Made by a program: the position numbers and the translations under genes. From positions 930,001-994,000 of the forward strand of contig NZ_CP025512.1 in the NCBI RefSeq assembly GCF_003491345.1: a stretch of DNA of 64,000 nt. Reading direction: 5' to 3'. The notes beneath the pieces are model-generated. The model did not search any database, was not told the DNA's origin, and saw nothing but the letters and a program-made list of their open reading frames with translations. The stretch comes from Neorhizobium sp. SOG26 (GTDB lineage: Bacteria > Pseudomonadota > Alphaproteobacteria > Rhizobiales > Rhizobiaceae). How positions within the stretch are numbered: position 1 is the stretch's first letter; each line of letters begins with the position of its first letter. Of the stretch, positions 30,651 to 41,501 are shown piece after piece.

Positions 30651-32153
30651 ATGACTATTGTCGACGTCCGCACGCCCGATCCGAAACGCTTGATTCCCGG
30701 CGCCACTGGCGACTGGGAAGTGATCATCGGCATGGAAGTGCACGCGCAGGTCCTGTCGAAGTCCAAGCTCTTTTCAGGTGCTTCCACCGAATTCGGCAAG
30801 CCCGCCAATTCCAATGTATCGCTCGTCGACGCGGCTATGCCCGGCATGCTGCCCGTCATCAACGAGGAATGCGTGAAGCAGGCCGTTCGCACGGGGCTTG
30901 GCCTGAAGGCAGCGATCAACAAGCGCTCCGTTTTCGACCGCAAGAACTATTTCTATCCCGACCTGCCGCAAGGCTACCAGATCTCCCAGTTCAAGGACCC
31001 AATCGTCGGCGAAGGCAAGATCGTGATCTCGCTCGGTCCGGACCGTCAGGGCCAGTTCGAGGACATCGAGATCGGCATCGAGCGCCTGCACCTGGAACAG
31101 GATGCCGGCAAGTCGATGCACGACCAGCATCCGACCATGTCCTATGTCGACCTCAACCGTTCGGGCGTGGCGCTGATGGAGATTGTCTCGAAGCCCGACA
31201 TGCGCTCGTCGGACGAAGCCAAGGCCTACATGACCAAGCTGCGCTCCATCGTGCGCTACCTCGGAACCTGTGACGGCAACATGGACGAAGGCTCGATGCG
31301 CGCCGACGTCAACGTTTCCGTACGCCGTCCGGGCGAGCCCTTCGGCACGCGCTGCGAGATCAAGAACGTCAACTCCATCCGCTTCATCGGCCAGGCGATC
31401 GAATATGAAGCGCGTCGCCAGATCGGCATCCTTGAGGATGGCGGCACGATTGACCAGGAAACCCGCCTGTTCGACCCGAACAAGGGCGAGACGCGTTCCA
31501 TGCGCTCCAAGGAAGATGCGCACGACTATCGTTATTTCCCCGACCCGGACCTGCTGCCGCTCGAATTCGACGATGCCTTCATCGCCGAACTTGCCGAGCA
31601 CCTGCCGGAACTGCCGGACGACAAGAAGGCCCGCTTTGTTCGCGAACTGGGGCTGTCGGTCTATGACGCTTCGGTGCTGGTTTCGGAAAAGGCGATTGCC
31701 GATTATTTCGAAGCGGTGGCCGAAGGCCGCGACGGCAAGATGGCCGCGAACTGGGTCATCAACGACTTGCTGGGCGCCTTGAACAGACTTGGCAAAGACA
31801 TTGAAGAGACTCCGGTTTCGCCCGCCCAGCTTGGCGGCATCATCGACCTCATCAAGGCCGAAACCATCTCCGGCAAGATCGCCAAGGACCTCTTCGAGAT
31901 CGTCTTGAACGAAGGCGGCGACCCCGCGGAGATCGTCGAAGCCCGCGGCATGAAGCAGGTGACCGACACCGGTGCGATCGAGAAGGCAGTCGACGAGATC
32001 ATCGCCGCCAACCCGGATCAGGTCGCCAAGGTAAAGGCGAAGCCCACGCTCGCCGGCTGGTTCGTTGGCCAGGTCATGAAGTCGACCGGCGGCAAGGCAA
32101 ATCCGCAGGCCGTCCAGGCGCTCGTCAAGGCGAAGCTGGGGATCGAGGAGTAG
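30651..32153 (+). CDS. gatB: Asp-tRNA(Asn)/Glu-tRNA(Gln) amidotransferase subunit B
   Basis: A 500-aa kinase/tRNA-binding subunit. GatB core motifs are [53 protein letters not shown] and EIKNVNSI. The C-terminal YqeY-like helical domain ends in [14 protein letters not shown]. Together with GatC and GatA it amidates misacylated Glu-tRNA(Gln) or Asp-tRNA(Asn). The ATG at 30651 ([10 protein letters not shown]) is chosen over the frame at 30594. Confidence 0.96.
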   Translation: MTIVDVRTPDPKRLIPGATGDWEVIIGMEVHAQVLSKSKLFSGASTEFGKPANSNVSLVDAAMPGMLPVINEECVKQAVRTGLGLKAAINKRSVFDRKNYFYPDLPQGYQISQFKDPIVGEGKIVISLGPDRQGQFEDIEIGIERLHLEQDAGKSMHDQHPTMSYVDLNRSGVALMEIVSKPDMRSSDEAKAYMTKLRSIVRYLGTCDGNMDEGSMRADVNVSVRRPGEPFGTRCEIKNVNSIRFIGQAIEYEARRQIGILEDGGTIDQETRLFDPNKGETRSMRSKEDAHDYRYFPDPDLLPLEFDDAFIAELAEHLPELPDDKKARFVRELGLSVYDASVLVSEKAIADYFEAVAEGRDGKMAANWVINDLLGALNRLGKDIEETPVSPAQLGGIIDLIKAETISGKIAKDLFEIVLNEGGDPAEIVEARGMKQVTDTGAIEKAVDEIIAANPDQVAKVKAKPTLAGWFVGQVMKSTGGKANPQAVQALVKAKLGIEE

Positions 32154-32157
32154 GCCC

Positions 32158-32661
32158 ATGGTCTACTTCGTCCGCACCGCAGGAGAAGAGGACGTGGAGA
32201 AGATCCGCGTCCTGCTGGCGGAGACCTTCCACGCCACCTACGATCCGTTCTACGGCGCAGACAAGGTGGCAGAGATGGTGCGCAGCTGGCACTCGGCCAA
32301 CGCCATCCGGGCGCGGATCCAGAAGCGGGACGGGGAATTCCTCGTTGCCGACGACGGCAAGGAGATCGGCGGCATGGGTTTTGCCGCCATGTATCCGAAG
32401 ATGGCAAAGACGGCCATGCTGCACCAGCTCTACGTGAAGCCCTCGTGCCAGAACGAGGGCATCGGGCGCGACATCTTCGCAGAGCTCGAAAGCTGCTTTC
32501 CGGATGCGGAGATCATGCGGGTCGAAGTGGCGCTGGAGAACAAGCGCGCGCTTTCCTTCTATGAGCGGCTGGGCTTTGTTGAAGTCGACTGCATGGCGGA
32601 GTGTGGCGCCCCCAATTCCGGCCTGCCGGCGGTGATCCTGGAAAAGCGGCTGGCTGTCTGA
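32158..32661 (+). CDS. GNAT family N-acetyltransferase
   Basis: A 167-aa GNAT protein. TFHATYDPFYG sits near the start, motif A is KTAMLHQLYVKPSCQNEGIGRDIF and motif B is RVEVALENKRALSFYERLGF. The gene starts 4 bases after gatB, with the GAGGAG ribosome-binding site formed by the gatB 3' end. It is therefore co-transcribed and probably coupled. Substrate unknown. Confidence 0.87.
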   Translation: MVYFVRTAGEEDVEKIRVLLAETFHATYDPFYGADKVAEMVRSWHSANAIRARIQKRDGEFLVADDGKEIGGMGFAAMYPKMAKTAMLHQLYVKPSCQNEGIGRDIFAELESCFPDAEIMRVEVALENKRALSFYERLGFVEVDCMAECGAPNSGLPAVILEKRLAV

Positions 32662-32795
32662 GGGCGGATGCCTATATGACCTTCAAATGACATGGACTTG
32701 CCCCGGAATCGCTGGACATCCGCGCCTGCAGGCGGCATAAGCGGGGCAAAGTCAAAGCGCTTACCTAACCTGCTTTCGAAGCTGACGGACCGATC

Positions 32796-33194
32796 ATGAA
32801 AAACTTGTTGTTGCAGATCTTCACCTGGTGGAACGGACAGACGATCGGTACGCGGTTCTTCACGTGGCGCCACGGCAAGAAGGTTGGCGAAGACGAATTC
32901 GGCAACATCTATTACGAAGGGCCGATGACCTCCTGGGGCAAGCCGCGCCGCTGGGTGATCTACAAGAACTATGCGGAGGCTTCCGCGATCGCTCCGGGCT
33001 GGCATGGCTGGATGCACTACCGCACGGACGTGCCGCCGTCGCAGGAAACCTACACGCCGCGCGAATGGCAGAAGCCGCACAAGGAAAACCTCACGGGCAC
33101 GCCGCTTGCCTACCGTCCGAAGGGTTCGCTGGCCGCTACCGGTGAGCGTCCGCGGGTGACCGGCGACTACGACGCCTGGACGCCGGGGAACTGA
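32796..33194 (+). CDS. NADH:ubiquinone oxidoreductase subunit NDUFA12 family
   Basis: A 132-aa protein with the family segments FTWWNGQTIGTRFFTWRHG, VGEDEFGNIYYE, RRWVIYKNYAEASAI and PGWHGWMHYRTD. It corresponds to the 17.2-kDa accessory subunit of mitochondrial complex I, an alphaproteobacterial ancestral feature, and probably helps assemble or stabilise complex I at the membrane. A DUF2155 gene follows, a common alphaproteobacterial pairing. Confidence 0.93.
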   Translation: MKNLLLQIFTWWNGQTIGTRFFTWRHGKKVGEDEFGNIYYEGPMTSWGKPRRWVIYKNYAEASAIAPGWHGWMHYRTDVPPSQETYTPREWQKPHKENLTGTPLAYRPKGSLAATGERPRVTGDYDAWTPGN

Positions 33195-33271
33195 GCGGCC
33201 CGGGTCGCACCGGTTTTGCCACAATCCACCTCTAGCTCTCAAAGCCAGTAACGGCCGCAGCGGGACGCAGT

Positions 33272-33703
33272 ATGGGTTTGCCAACGTCTTATCTTCGCAA
33301 GTACCTGCTTGGCAGTGTCATCGCCCTGTCGGCGGCGCTTGCGGCGGATGGCGTGTCTGCTGCCCGCATCTCCAATGCCGTTGCAGTGTTCAAGGGCATC
33401 GACAAGATCACCGGCCGCATCACCACCTTTGACGTCTATGTCGATGAAACAGTGCAATACGGCGCACTGCAGGTGACGCCGAAGGTCTGCTACTCCCGTG
33501 ACGAAAGCGAAGCGCAGAGGGTGGATGGCTTCATCGAGGTGGACGAGATCACCCTCGATCGCAAGATTCGCCGCATCTTCTCCGGCTGGATGTTTGCCGA
33601 CAGCCCAGGCCTCAACGCCGTGGAACACCCGATCTACGATATCTGGCTGACGGGCTGCAAACAGGAATCGGACGTTCCGCCGCCAAGCAGCGCGAGCAAC
33701 TGA
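33272..33703 (+). CDS. DUF2155 domain exported protein
   Basis: A 143-aa protein. The signal peptide is about residues 1-30 (YLLGSVIALSAALAADGVSA). The DUF2155 body contains VFKGIDKITGRITTFDV, QVTPKVCYSR and a GWMFADSPGLNAVEHPIYDIWLTGC-type ending. The two cysteines could form a disulfide in the periplasm. Function unknown; it regularly follows the NDUFA12 gene in Alphaproteobacteria. Confidence 0.92.
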   Translation: MGLPTSYLRKYLLGSVIALSAALAADGVSAARISNAVAVFKGIDKITGRITTFDVYVDETVQYGALQVTPKVCYSRDESEAQRVDGFIEVDEITLDRKIRRIFSGWMFADSPGLNAVEHPIYDIWLTGCKQESDVPPPSSASN

Positions 33704-33706
33704 CGT

Positions 33707-34324
33707 TCAGAAGCGCCGGTGCGGCAGGTCGACGGCCTCGCGCAGCAGCTTCAGATAATCATCCTTGGCAATATCGATCGCGCCGAACGTCTTCAGGTGT
33801 TCGGTGGTGAACTGCGTGTCCAGGAGGATGAAGCCGTGCGCCTTGAGGCGCTCGACGAGGTGCACGAGGCAAATTTTCGAGGCGTTCGTGCGCCGGGAGA
33901 ACATGCTCTCACCAAAAAAGGCCGCACCAAGCGACACACCGTAAAGCCCGCCAACGAGTTCATCGCCCTCGAAGGCTTCGACGCTGTGTGCGTGTCCCAT
34001 CTTGTGCAGGTTGCCGTAGAGGCGCCGGATCGTGGAGTTGATCCAGGTGCTCGGCCGGTCAGGCGCCGGTTCGGCGCAGGCGGCGATCACCTCATCGAAC
34101 GCGGTATCGAAGCGAATGTCGAACGGCCGGCGGCGGACCGTTTTCGCGAGGCTTTTCGACACGTGAAAGCTGTCGAGTGGCAGGATGCCCCGGACTTCGG
34201 GTTCGACCCAGAAGATCTCCGGGTCGTCTGCCGATTCCGCCATTGGGAAGAGACCGATGGAATAGGCGCGCAACAGGATGTCCGGTGTGATTGCCGGATA
34301 ATATTTGCCGCGTCGCCCAGCCAT
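33707..34324 (-). CDS. aat: Leucyl/phenylalanyl-tRNA--protein transferase
   Basis: A 205-aa N-end rule enzyme that adds Leu or Phe to proteins with N-terminal Arg or Lys, marking them for ClpS/ClpAP. Motifs are [57 protein letters not shown] and [12 protein letters not shown]. It lies 11 bases downstream of accC on the same strand and ends next to the DUF2155 gene tail to tail. Confidence 0.95.
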   Translation of the reverse strand: MAGRRGKYYPAITPDILLRAYSIGLFPMAESADDPEIFWVEPEVRGILPLDSFHVSKSLAKTVRRRPFDIRFDTAFDEVIAACAEPAPDRPSTWINSTIRRLYGNLHKMGHAHSVEAFEGDELVGGLYGVSLGAAFFGESMFSRRTNASKICLVHLVERLKAHGFILLDTQFTTEHLKTFGAIDIAKDDYLKLLREAVDLPHRRF

Positions 34325-34335
34325 CTAAGCCCTTC

Positions 34336-35682
34336 TTAGTGCGCCTTGTCTCCGGCCAGGTAGTGTTCCAGCCAGTGGATGTCGTAGTCGCCGTTGGCGA
34401 TATCCGGATTGTCGACCAGATCCTGGAACAGGGGCAAGGTCGTCTTGATGCCATCCACGACGAACTCGTCCAGAACGCGACGCAGGCGCATCATGCATTC
34501 GACACGGGTGCGGCCGTGGACGATCAGCTTGCCGATCAAGCTGTCGTAATAGGGCGGGATCTTGTAGCCCGCATAGGCACCCGAATCGACGCGTACGCCA
34601 AGGCCACCGGGGGCATGGAAATGCGTGATCGTGCCCGGCGACGGGACGAAGGTCCGCGGATCCTCGGCGTTGATGCGGCATTCGATGGCGTGACCGTGGA
34701 AGACGATGTCTTCCTGCGACACGGACAGGCCACCGCCAGAGGCGACGCGGATCTGCTCGTGCACGAGGTCGATGCCGGTGATCGCTTCGGTGATCGGATG
34801 CTCCACCTGCAGGCGGGTGTTCATTTCGATGAAATAGAACTCGCCGTTTTCGTAGAGGAACTCGATCGTACCGGCACCGCGATACTTGAGCTTCTTCATC
34901 GCGTCGGCGCAGATCTGGCCGATCTTCATGCGCTGGTCGACGTTGAGGGCAGGGGAGTTGGCCTCTTCCCAGACCTTCTGGTGGCGGCGCTGCAGCGAGC
35001 AGTCACGTTCGCCCAGATGGATGGCGTTGCCTTCACCGTCGCCGACGACCTGGATTTCGATGTGGCGTGGCTTGCCGAGATACTTTTCCATGTAAACGGC
35101 ATCGTTGCCGAATGCGGCAAGCGCTTCCGAACGGGCCGTGGAAACGGCTTCTTCGAGATCCGCTTCGTTCTTGGCGACCTTCATGCCGCGTCCGCCACCA
35201 CCGGCCGTTGCCTTGATTAGCACCGGAAAACCGATCGCGCGGGCAATCTCCAGAGCGTTCTCCGGCTTCACTTCGCCATCAGAACCCGGAACAACGGGAA
35301 TGCCGAGTTCCTGCGCGGTCTTCTTGGCGGTGATCTTGTCACCCATGATGCGGATGTGCTCGGCCGTCGGGCCGATGAAGGTGATGCCGTGCGCTTCGAG
35401 GATCTCGGCGAACTTGGCGTTTTCCGACAGGAAGCCGTAGCCGGGATGCACCGCATCCGCGCCAGTGATTTCGCAGGCAGCGACGATCTGGTGGATGTTC
35501 AGATAGCTTTCGCGCGACGGGGGCGGCCCAATGCATACGCTTTCGTCGGCAAGGCGCACATGCATCGCATCCGCATCAGCCGTGGAGTGGACGGCAACAG
35601 TCGCGATGCCGAGCTCCTTGCAGGCCCGCAGGACACGAAGCGCGATCTCGCCACGGTTGGCAATGAGGATCTTCGAAATCAT
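34336..35682 (-). CDS. accC: Acetyl-CoA carboxylase, biotin carboxylase subunit
   Basis: A 448-aa ATP-grasp enzyme that carboxylates the biotin on AccB. The N-terminal domain starts [20 protein letters not shown], the glycine-rich ATP loop is [13 protein letters not shown], and HIEIQVVGD and [14 protein letters not shown] complete the active site. It starts 5 bases after accB, the conserved accBC operon, and supplies malonyl-CoA for fatty acid synthesis. Confidence 0.97.
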   Translation of the reverse strand: MISKILIANRGEIALRVLRACKELGIATVAVHSTADADAMHVRLADESVCIGPPPSRESYLNIHQIVAACEITGADAVHPGYGFLSENAKFAEILEAHGITFIGPTAEHIRIMGDKITAKKTAQELGIPVVPGSDGEVKPENALEIARAIGFPVLIKATAGGGGRGMKVAKNEADLEEAVSTARSEALAAFGNDAVYMEKYLGKPRHIEIQVVGDGEGNAIHLGERDCSLQRRHQKVWEEANSPALNVDQRMKIGQICADAMKKLKYRGAGTIEFLYENGEFYFIEMNTRLQVEHPITEAITGIDLVHEQIRVASGGGLSVSQEDIVFHGHAIECRINAEDPRTFVPSPGTITHFHAPGGLGVRVDSGAYAGYKIPPYYDSLIGKLIVHGRTRVECMMRLRRVLDEFVVDGIKTTLPLFQDLVDNPDIANGDYDIHWLEHYLAGDKAH

Positions 35683-35687
35683 GGGCC

Positions 35688-36149
35688 TTACTCGATGATG
35701 ACGAGGGGCTGGCCAAACTCGACCGGCTGGGAATCGTTGACCAGGATCTCGGTCACCTTGCCGGCACGCGGCGAGGGGATCTGGTTCATCGTCTTCATCG
35801 CTTCGATGATGAGGAGCGTCTGGCCTTCCTTGACCATCGTGCCGACTTCAACGAAGGCGCGGGCGCCAGGAGCCGGAGCAAGATAGATGGTGCCGACCAT
35901 GGGAGCGGTCACGGCATTCTTGTTGTCGGCAGCGGCAACCGGGGCCGGGGCTGCTGCTGCAGGTGCAGCGGCGGCAGGAGCGAAGGAAGGAGCGACTGGC
36001 GCCTGAACATACTGGGTCGCACCCTGGCGCGACACGCGAATACGCAGGTCGTCCTGCTCGACCTCGATTTCCGTGAGGTCGGTATCGTTGAGGATGTTCG
36101 CTAGGTCGCGGATCAGTCCCTTGTCGATCCCGTTCTTCTTCTCAGACAT
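35688..36149 (-). CDS. accB: Biotin carboxyl carrier protein of acetyl-CoA carboxylase
   Basis: A 153-aa protein with an N-terminal assembly region, an Ala/Pro-rich linker (about 55-75) and the biotinyl domain. The biotinylated lysine is K119 in [11 protein letters not shown], and the thumb is [11 protein letters not shown]. It is the head of accBC, with aroQ 29 bases upstream on the same strand. Confidence 0.96.
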   Translation of the reverse strand: MSEKKNGIDKGLIRDLANILNDTDLTEIEVEQDDLRIRVSRQGATQYVQAPVAPSFAPAAAAPAAAAPAPVAAADNKNAVTAPMVGTIYLAPAPGARAFVEVGTMVKEGQTLLIIEAMKTMNQIPSPRAGKVTEILVNDSQPVEFGQPLVIIE

Positions 36150-36178
36150 GGCAAATCCTGTTTGTGTTGTTTATCGTG

Positions 36179-36616
36179 TCAGGCACTAAGGGAATTCAGG
36201 GCGTTGAGCGCCAGAACATAGCTCTGGATGCCGAAGCCGCAAATCACGCCCTTGGCCGCTGGAGCGATCGCCGAGTGGTGGCGGAAATGCTCGCGTGCAT
36301 GGACGTTCGAGATATGAACTTCGATCACCGGAACGGAGATGGCCTTGATCGCATCGTGAAGCGCAATCGAGGTATGCGTGTAGGCGCCCGCATTGATGGC
36401 GACGCCGATAGCCTTCTCGCTTGCCTCATGAAGCCAGTCGATCAGGACCCCTTCATGGTTGCTCTGGCGGAAGTCGACAGTCAGACCCAATGCCGCGCCG
36501 GCCGCGACGCATTCGTTCTCGACATCCTTGAGCGTATTGCCGCCATAGATGCCTGGCTCGCGCTTCCCAAGCATGTTGAGGTTCGGGCCATTGAGGACGA
36601 AGACCGTCTTGTTCAT
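36179..36616 (-). CDS. aroQ: 3-dehydroquinate dehydratase, type II
   Basis: A 145-aa shikimate pathway enzyme. Motifs are [20 protein letters not shown] with the catalytic Tyr24, [14 protein letters not shown] and [17 protein letters not shown] with the catalytic His. The operon aroQ-accB-accC(-aat) is a frequent alphaproteobacterial layout, without known metabolic reason. Confidence 0.96.
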   Translation of the reverse strand: MNKTVFVLNGPNLNMLGKREPGIYGGNTLKDVENECVAAGAALGLTVDFRQSNHEGVLIDWLHEASEKAIGVAINAGAYTHTSIALHDAIKAISVPVIEVHISNVHAREHFRHHSAIAPAAKGVICGFGIQSYVLALNALNSLSA

Positions 36617-36739
36617 CGGCTATCTTTTGTTCCATCCTGAAGTTCAGCGGCCACCTATAGACCGGTGAGATCGCAAGGGAAAGCCCTGAAGCGCCGAAAG
36701 GCGCGCCAGTCCCCTACTGGATAGAGCTTGAGGCGGGAG

Positions 36740-37498
36740 TTAGCAGGTGGCCTTGCCGCAGGCGCGGACATTGGCGACCTTCGGCTCGAGCGCATCGACA
36801 CCCTGGGCGCCGAAGACAGCTTCGTCACCGACGACATAGGTCGGCGTGCCGGTGATGCCGATCGCGGTTGCCAGTTCGTAGGCTTCGCGAACGATGTCGT
36901 CGTTCGGGTTCTCGGCCATAGACTTGCGGATATCCGCTTCATTCAACCCAAGCGACGAAGCAACAGCGATCGCCGACTTCTCGGATGCGTGCGATTGGCC
37001 CATGAGCTCCTGGTGGAACTCGGCATACTTGCCGGGCGCGAGCAGCCGGACGGCATTCGCAACACGATGGGCGGCAAGTGAGTCAGGACCGAGGATCGGG
37101 AACTCCTTCAGGACGAAGCGGATGTTCGGATCCTTCTCCAGAAGTTCGTTCATGTCCGACAGCGCGCGTTTGCAGTAGCCGCAATTGTAGTCGAAGAACT
37201 CGACCACGGTGACGTCGCCCTTCGGATTACCAAGCACGACGTCGTTTGGTGAGGTGAAGATCGCCTGCTTGTTGTCAGCGATGCCCTTGGTCGACATGGC
37301 CGTGCGCTGCGAGGCCTGTTTGGCCTGCAGGGCATCCTGTACCTCAAGAAGGATTTCCGGGTTCTGCAGCAGGTACTCGCGGATGAACGCGCCCATTTCC
37401 TGCTTCTGCTGTTCATCGATGGCGAGCGCCGGCGCCGCATGGGTGAAGGCAAGAGCGAGCATGGAGCCGGCGGCAAGGGTCTTGAACAGGCGGGTCAT
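36740..37498 (-). CDS. DsbA/ScsC-like thiol-disulfide oxidoreductase
   Basis: A 252-aa exported protein. The signal peptide is about 1-27 (AFTHAAPALA). A helical N-terminal extension (30-80) is like that of trimeric ScsC/Com1 proteins, and the thioredoxin-like domain has the active site CGYC at 106-109. The cis-Pro loop is GITGTPTYVVGD near residue 220. It is predicted to act on periplasmic disulfides, either oxidising or isomerising. Single gene. The region from 37499 to 37736 has a hairpin (CCGCCGTTAC/GTAAC..GGCGG, about 37637-37670) but no gene. Confidence 0.92.
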   Translation of the reverse strand: MTRLFKTLAAGSMLALAFTHAAPALAIDEQQKQEMGAFIREYLLQNPEILLEVQDALQAKQASQRTAMSTKGIADNKQAIFTSPNDVVLGNPKGDVTVVEFFDYNCGYCKRALSDMNELLEKDPNIRFVLKEFPILGPDSLAAHRVANAVRLLAPGKYAEFHQELMGQSHASEKSAIAVASSLGLNEADIRKSMAENPNDDIVREAYELATAIGITGTPTYVVGDEAVFGAQGVDALEPKVANVRACGKATC

Positions 37499-37731
37499 TC
37501 ACTTCCTCGTTGGTGTGCATGGCAGCGCCGAAGCAGGCTGCGTCGTGTCACGAGCTTAGGCTATTCGACCGGCCTGCAAAACCGGAAACTGTTTTGATCG
37601 CTGCAGTCCCGGCATCAATTGTTCGTGGAGGAGATGGAAACCGCCGTTACCTCCCAGTAACTTAGCGGCGGCGATTGAATCAAACTGGCAACAACTTGAA
37701 TCAGTTTGCGAAGGGGGCGGGAACTCCGGCA

Positions 37732-37762
37732 ACAAAAAAGGCCGCCCCGAAAGGCGGCCTTT
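37732..37762 (-). terminator. rne terminator
   Basis: AAAGGCCGCC (37737-37746) pairs with GGCGGCCTTT (37753-37762). On the minus strand the stem is followed by a T run (A run 37733-37739 on the plus strand). It lies 20 bases after the rne stop. Confidence 0.85.
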
Positions 37763-37781
37763 AGATCACATTTATTGGCTA

Positions 37782-40700
37782 TCAGAAGAAGCCGCGACGC
37801 TGCCACCAGCCGGCCTTCTTCGGCTTCGGCGGTTCGCCATCACCTTCCGGCGCAGCGGTCGGTTCGGAGCTCTTCACCACTGCCTCGGTCGAGGAAGAGA
37901 TATTCGATGCGCGGTTGGCGCGAACCGGCTTGGCTTCTTCGCTGGCGTCAGCCGCGGGCGCTTCAGCAGCAGGCTCAGCGGGAGCGGCCGGCTCTTCGCC
38001 AAGTGCAGCATCGACCTGTTCCACAACGGCCTCGACAGGCGCTTCGGGAGCGGTGGCTTCGGTGGCGACCGGTGCTTCGGTTGCTGGAGCTTCGGTTGCT
38101 GGCGCTTCCACGGCAGCGGCCTCTGCGGCGGCCGGGGCCTTGCCACGACGAGCACGGCGGGGCTTCGGCTTGGTCTCTTCGGCAACAACCGCTTCGGCTT
38201 CCGAAGGAGCCTCCGCAGCCGCCGTTTCAACAGGAGCTTCCGTTTCAGCGGCGACTTCCGTTTCGGCTACAGCGCTTTCAGCTGCGGCAGCACCTTCTTC
38301 GCCTTCGCCTTCGCCTTCGTTATCGCCATCTTCGGATTCGGAAGCGTTCAGTTCGCTGCCTTCCTCACCATTGCGGTTGCGGCGGCCACCACGCTTGCCG
38401 CGACGGCGGCGCTTGCGGCGGTTGCCTTCATCGCCTTCTTCACCCGATGCGGTTGCTGCGGACGCGTCTGCGTCAGCGGTGGTTTCGGATGCATCGTCCT
38501 CGCCTTCGCCGTCGTCTTCATCGCTGTCCGACATGTCGTCGCCAGATGCCTGGACGGTATCACCTTCTGCGCCACGCTCGCCGCCATTGCGGTTGCGACG
38601 ACGCCGGCGGCGCTTGCGCTTGCGGTTTCCGTCTTCACCCTGGGCGCGATCCTGAGCAGCCTGCTGCGGCTGTGCCGGTGCAAGCTCTTCTTCGTCCTCG
38701 TCCTCCTCCTCGATGATGACGTCATCATCCTCGTCTTCGACGGGCATGGAGGCGAATGGGACCAGGGTCTCGATCTTCACCGGGTTCTCGACCGGCTCGC
38801 CCTTGTCGATTGCAAAGTGGGCGGCCCCGACGCTGACGTCAGACTCGATGTAGATCGAGACGCCGAAGCGGTTCTCGTAATCGACGATAGAAGCGCGCTT
38901 CTGGTTGAGCAGGTAAAGCGCGATCTCCGGCGTTGTGCGCACGGTGATGTCGTGGGTGGTGTTCTTGAGCAGGTATTCCTCGACGCCGCGCAGCACGTGC
39001 AGGCCGATCGACGACTGCGAACGAACGTGGCCGGTACCGCCGCAATGGCTGCAGACCTGCGTCGTCGATTCCAGCACCGAGGCACGGATGCGCTGGCGCG
39101 ACATTTCGAGCAGGCCGAAATGGGAAATGCGGCCGACCTGGATGCGGGCGCGATCGTTTTTCAGGCAATCCTTCAGCTTCTTCTCGACAGCGCGGTTGTT
39201 GCGCTTTTCTTCCATGTCGATGAAGTCGATGACGATGAGGCCGGCAAGGTCGCGCAGGCGCAGCTGGCGCGCCACTTCCTCGGCCGCTTCCAGGTTCGTC
39301 TGGAGTGCGGTGTCCTCGATCGAGTGCTCGCGGGTCGAACGGCCCGAGTTGACGTCGATTGCGACGAGCGCTTCGGTCTGGTTGATGATCAGGTAGCCGC
39401 CTGACTTCAGCGTCACCTGCGGCTGCAGCATGCGGTCAAGCTGCGCCTCGATGCCGGAGCGCGAGAAGATCGGGTGGATGTCGCGATAGGGCTGAACCAC
39501 CTTGGCGTGGCTCGGCATCAGCATCTTCATGAAGTCTTTGGCTTCACGATAGCCTTCTTCGCCCGAGACGATGATCTCGTTGATGTCCTTGTTGTAGAGG
39601 TCGCGGATCGAACGCTTGATCAGCGAGCCTTCTTCATAAACGAGGCACGGCGCAGTCGAGTTGAGCGTCAGCGTGCGGACGTTTTCCCACAGGCGCATCA
39701 GGTATTCGAAGTCACGCTTGATTTCGACGCGGGTGCGGTTTGCACCGGCGGTGCGCAGGATGACGCCCATGCCCTGCGGAACGTCGAGCTCGCGGGCAAC
39801 TTCCTTCAGGCGCTTGCGGTCCTGCGGCTGGGTGATCTTGCGCGAAATGCCGCCGCCACGAGCCGTGTTCGGCATCAGGACGGAGTAACGGCCGGCGAGC
39901 GACAGGTAGGTCGTCAGCGCTGCGCCCTTGTTGCCGCGCTCTTCCTTGGCGACCTGAACCAGCAGGATCTGGCGGCGCTTGATGACTTCCTGGATGCGGT
40001 ACTGCTTGCGTGGCTTGCGGACGACGCGATCCGGAACCTCTTCCATGGCGTCTTCGGCGCCAACGGACTCGATTTCTTCCTTCTCGTGGTGGTCGTCTTC
40101 GTCCTCGTCATCATCATCGGACGGACGGCGCGCGCTGACTTCTTCCGAAATCGAATCGGTCTCGACCATTGCGGCCATTTCGCCGGGCTTGGAATCGTCG
40201 TCGTCCGAACCGGAGGCGTCGCCTTCAGCCGGAGCTTCGGATCCGGTGGTTTCTGCAGCAGCGTCAGTTGCCTGGGCTTCAACTGCCGGCGCTTCCTCGG
40301 CTACGGCTTCAACCGCCTTCTTGCGGGAGCGCGTACGCTTCGGCTTTGCCTTGGGCTTTTCTTCTTCCTGAGCGGCGGCTTCTTCACCCGGGCTTGCTTC
40401 GGCAGCCTCGGCGCCGGCTTCGCTGGCCTGGTCTGCCTGGGGCGCTGCTTCTACCTGGGGAGCGGGGGCGGGGGTGATGCCAACGTCCGGCTGTTCTTCC
40501 TGGGCGAGATCGACCACCGGGTCGGCGCCTTCGGCTTCTGCAATCTTGCGTTGGTCTTCCGCTTCCTGCTGCATCAGGGCCTGACGGTCAGCGAGCGGGA
40601 TCTGGTAATAGTCCGGGTGGATTTCGGCAAAGGCAAGGAAACCGTGCCTGTTGCCGCCGTAATCAACGAACGCCGCCTGAAGCGACGGTTCAACTCTGGT

Positions 40701-40841
40701 TACTTTTGCGAGATAGATGTTGCCGCGTATCTGCTTCTTATGTTGCGACTCGAAATCGAACTCTTCGATCCGGTTGCCGCGAACGACGACTACCCGCGTC
40801 TCCTCTTCGTGAGACGCGTCGATAAGCATTTTGTCTGCCAT
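37782..40841 (-). CDS. rne: Ribonuclease E
   Basis: A 1019-aa endoribonuclease and degradosome scaffold. The N-terminal S1 domain (NIYLAKVTRVEPSLQAAFVDYG) is split by a long Ala/Glu-rich insertion (about residues 95-285), typical of Alphaproteobacteria. The catalytic DNase I-like domain has DVNSGRSTR near 493 and DFIDME, and the Zn-link is CSHCGG near 595. The C-terminal half is low complexity, with acidic blocks and Arg-rich segments (RKRKRRRRRRNRN) that bind RNA and partners, and it ends WWQRRGFF. High confidence. Confidence 0.96.
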   Translation of the reverse strand: MADKMLIDASHEEETRVVVVRGNRIEEFDFESQHKKQIRGNIYLAKVTRVEPSLQAAFVDYGGNRHGFLAFAEIHPDYYQIPLADRQALMQQEAEDQRKIAEAEGADPVVDLAQEEQPDVGITPAPAPQVEAAPQADQASEAGAEAAEASPGEEAAAQEEEKPKAKPKRTRSRKKAVEAVAEEAPAVEAQATDAAAETTGSEAPAEGDASGSDDDDSKPGEMAAMVETDSISEEVSARRPSDDDDEDEDDHHEKEEIESVGAEDAMEEVPDRVVRKPRKQYRIQEVIKRRQILLVQVAKEERGNKGAALTTYLSLAGRYSVLMPNTARGGGISRKITQPQDRKRLKEVARELDVPQGMGVILRTAGANRTRVEIKRDFEYLMRLWENVRTLTLNSTAPCLVYEEGSLIKRSIRDLYNKDINEIIVSGEEGYREAKDFMKMLMPSHAKVVQPYRDIHPIFSRSGIEAQLDRMLQPQVTLKSGGYLIINQTEALVAIDVNSGRSTREHSIEDTALQTNLEAAEEVARQLRLRDLAGLIVIDFIDMEEKRNNRAVEKKLKDCLKNDRARIQVGRISHFGLLEMSRQRIRASVLESTTQVCSHCGGTGHVRSQSSIGLHVLRGVEEYLLKNTTHDITVRTTPEIALYLLNQKRASIVDYENRFGVSIYIESDVSVGAAHFAIDKGEPVENPVKIETLVPFASMPVEDEDDDVIIEEEDEDEEELAPAQPQQAAQDRAQGEDGNRKRKRRRRRRNRNGGERGAEGDTVQASGDDMSDSDEDDGEGEDDASETTADADASAATASGEEGDEGNRRKRRRRGKRGGRRNRNGEEGSELNASESEDGDNEGEGEGEEGAAAAESAVAETEVAAETEAPVETAAAEAPSEAEAVVAEETKPKPRRARRGKAPAAAEAAAVEAPATEAPATEAPVATEATAPEAPVEAVVEQVDAALGEEPAAPAEPAAEAPAADASEEAKPVRANRASNISSSTEAVVKSSEPTAAPEGDGEPPKPKKAGWWQRRGFF

Positions 40842-40992
40842 TGAAATTCTGCTCCTCGGCGCAGGCGAGGAAACGCGAACAGGCCCGCCATGAAGGCAGG
40901 CTTGTCATGCGAACGGGTCGCTGCGCCGGATAAAGATGTTCCCGCAGGACCTGCCCATTGCAGCAACCCGAAGATTGACGGGGCTCCTCGCT

Positions 40993-41033
40993 CCCTCAGT
41001 CCCTTCAGGTTATAGATTTTGTGCCGCAACATC
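40993..41033 (-). promoter_or_regulatory. Candidate rne promoter and long 5' leader
   Basis: On the minus strand CTATAA (about 41010-41015) lies 16-17 bases after CTTCGA, close to the rhizobial CTTGAC-N17-CTATAT pattern. It would give an rne leader of roughly 160 nt, as expected for the autoregulated rne transcript. The interval 40842-41501 otherwise holds no gene I can support. Confidence 0.35.
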
Positions 41034-41501
41034 GAAGACCAACAAGAAAGACAATACGAAGGCCGAAAGGCCCGATGAGTGTGCTCCAAACGAGCGTTGG
41101 ATGGCGTGCCATCCGGGATTGCACCGGCCACCGCCGGACGTGATTCAGTATCAGGAGAAAGTGTAACGACGGCGGATGACTGTCGGTCGTCGGCGCCCGG
41201 TCCATAAGTGGCTGGCAGCCTATCGGCAGACTATCCCGTCAACACTTTTACCCTCGTTCGCGTTGTATGGTTTATCTGTCACATTGGCAAGGGAAAAGCC
41301 AAGTCGGCCATATTCTGGATGGAATTGCTCGGCTTATCCTCGTCTGAAATTGGATAATGATTCGCGATGTTTCCGGCAAATGGGGTGCCGTGGACATGGC
41401 ATCGCGGGTACTCATATCTTGCGGACGGGACTTTCGATGAGAATGACATCTTGAGCGGGCGCGACGGGACGGGTCTCTTCGGGCAACTCGCGACAACCTC
41501 G

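Noticed and set aside
39474-40844. 456-codon open frame opposite rne
   Set aside because: Low-complexity antisense of the RNase E insertion; no family match.
41176-41454. 92-codon ORF before amiC
   Set aside because: Composition and lack of domains suggest chance; the region is more likely leader and promoter DNA.
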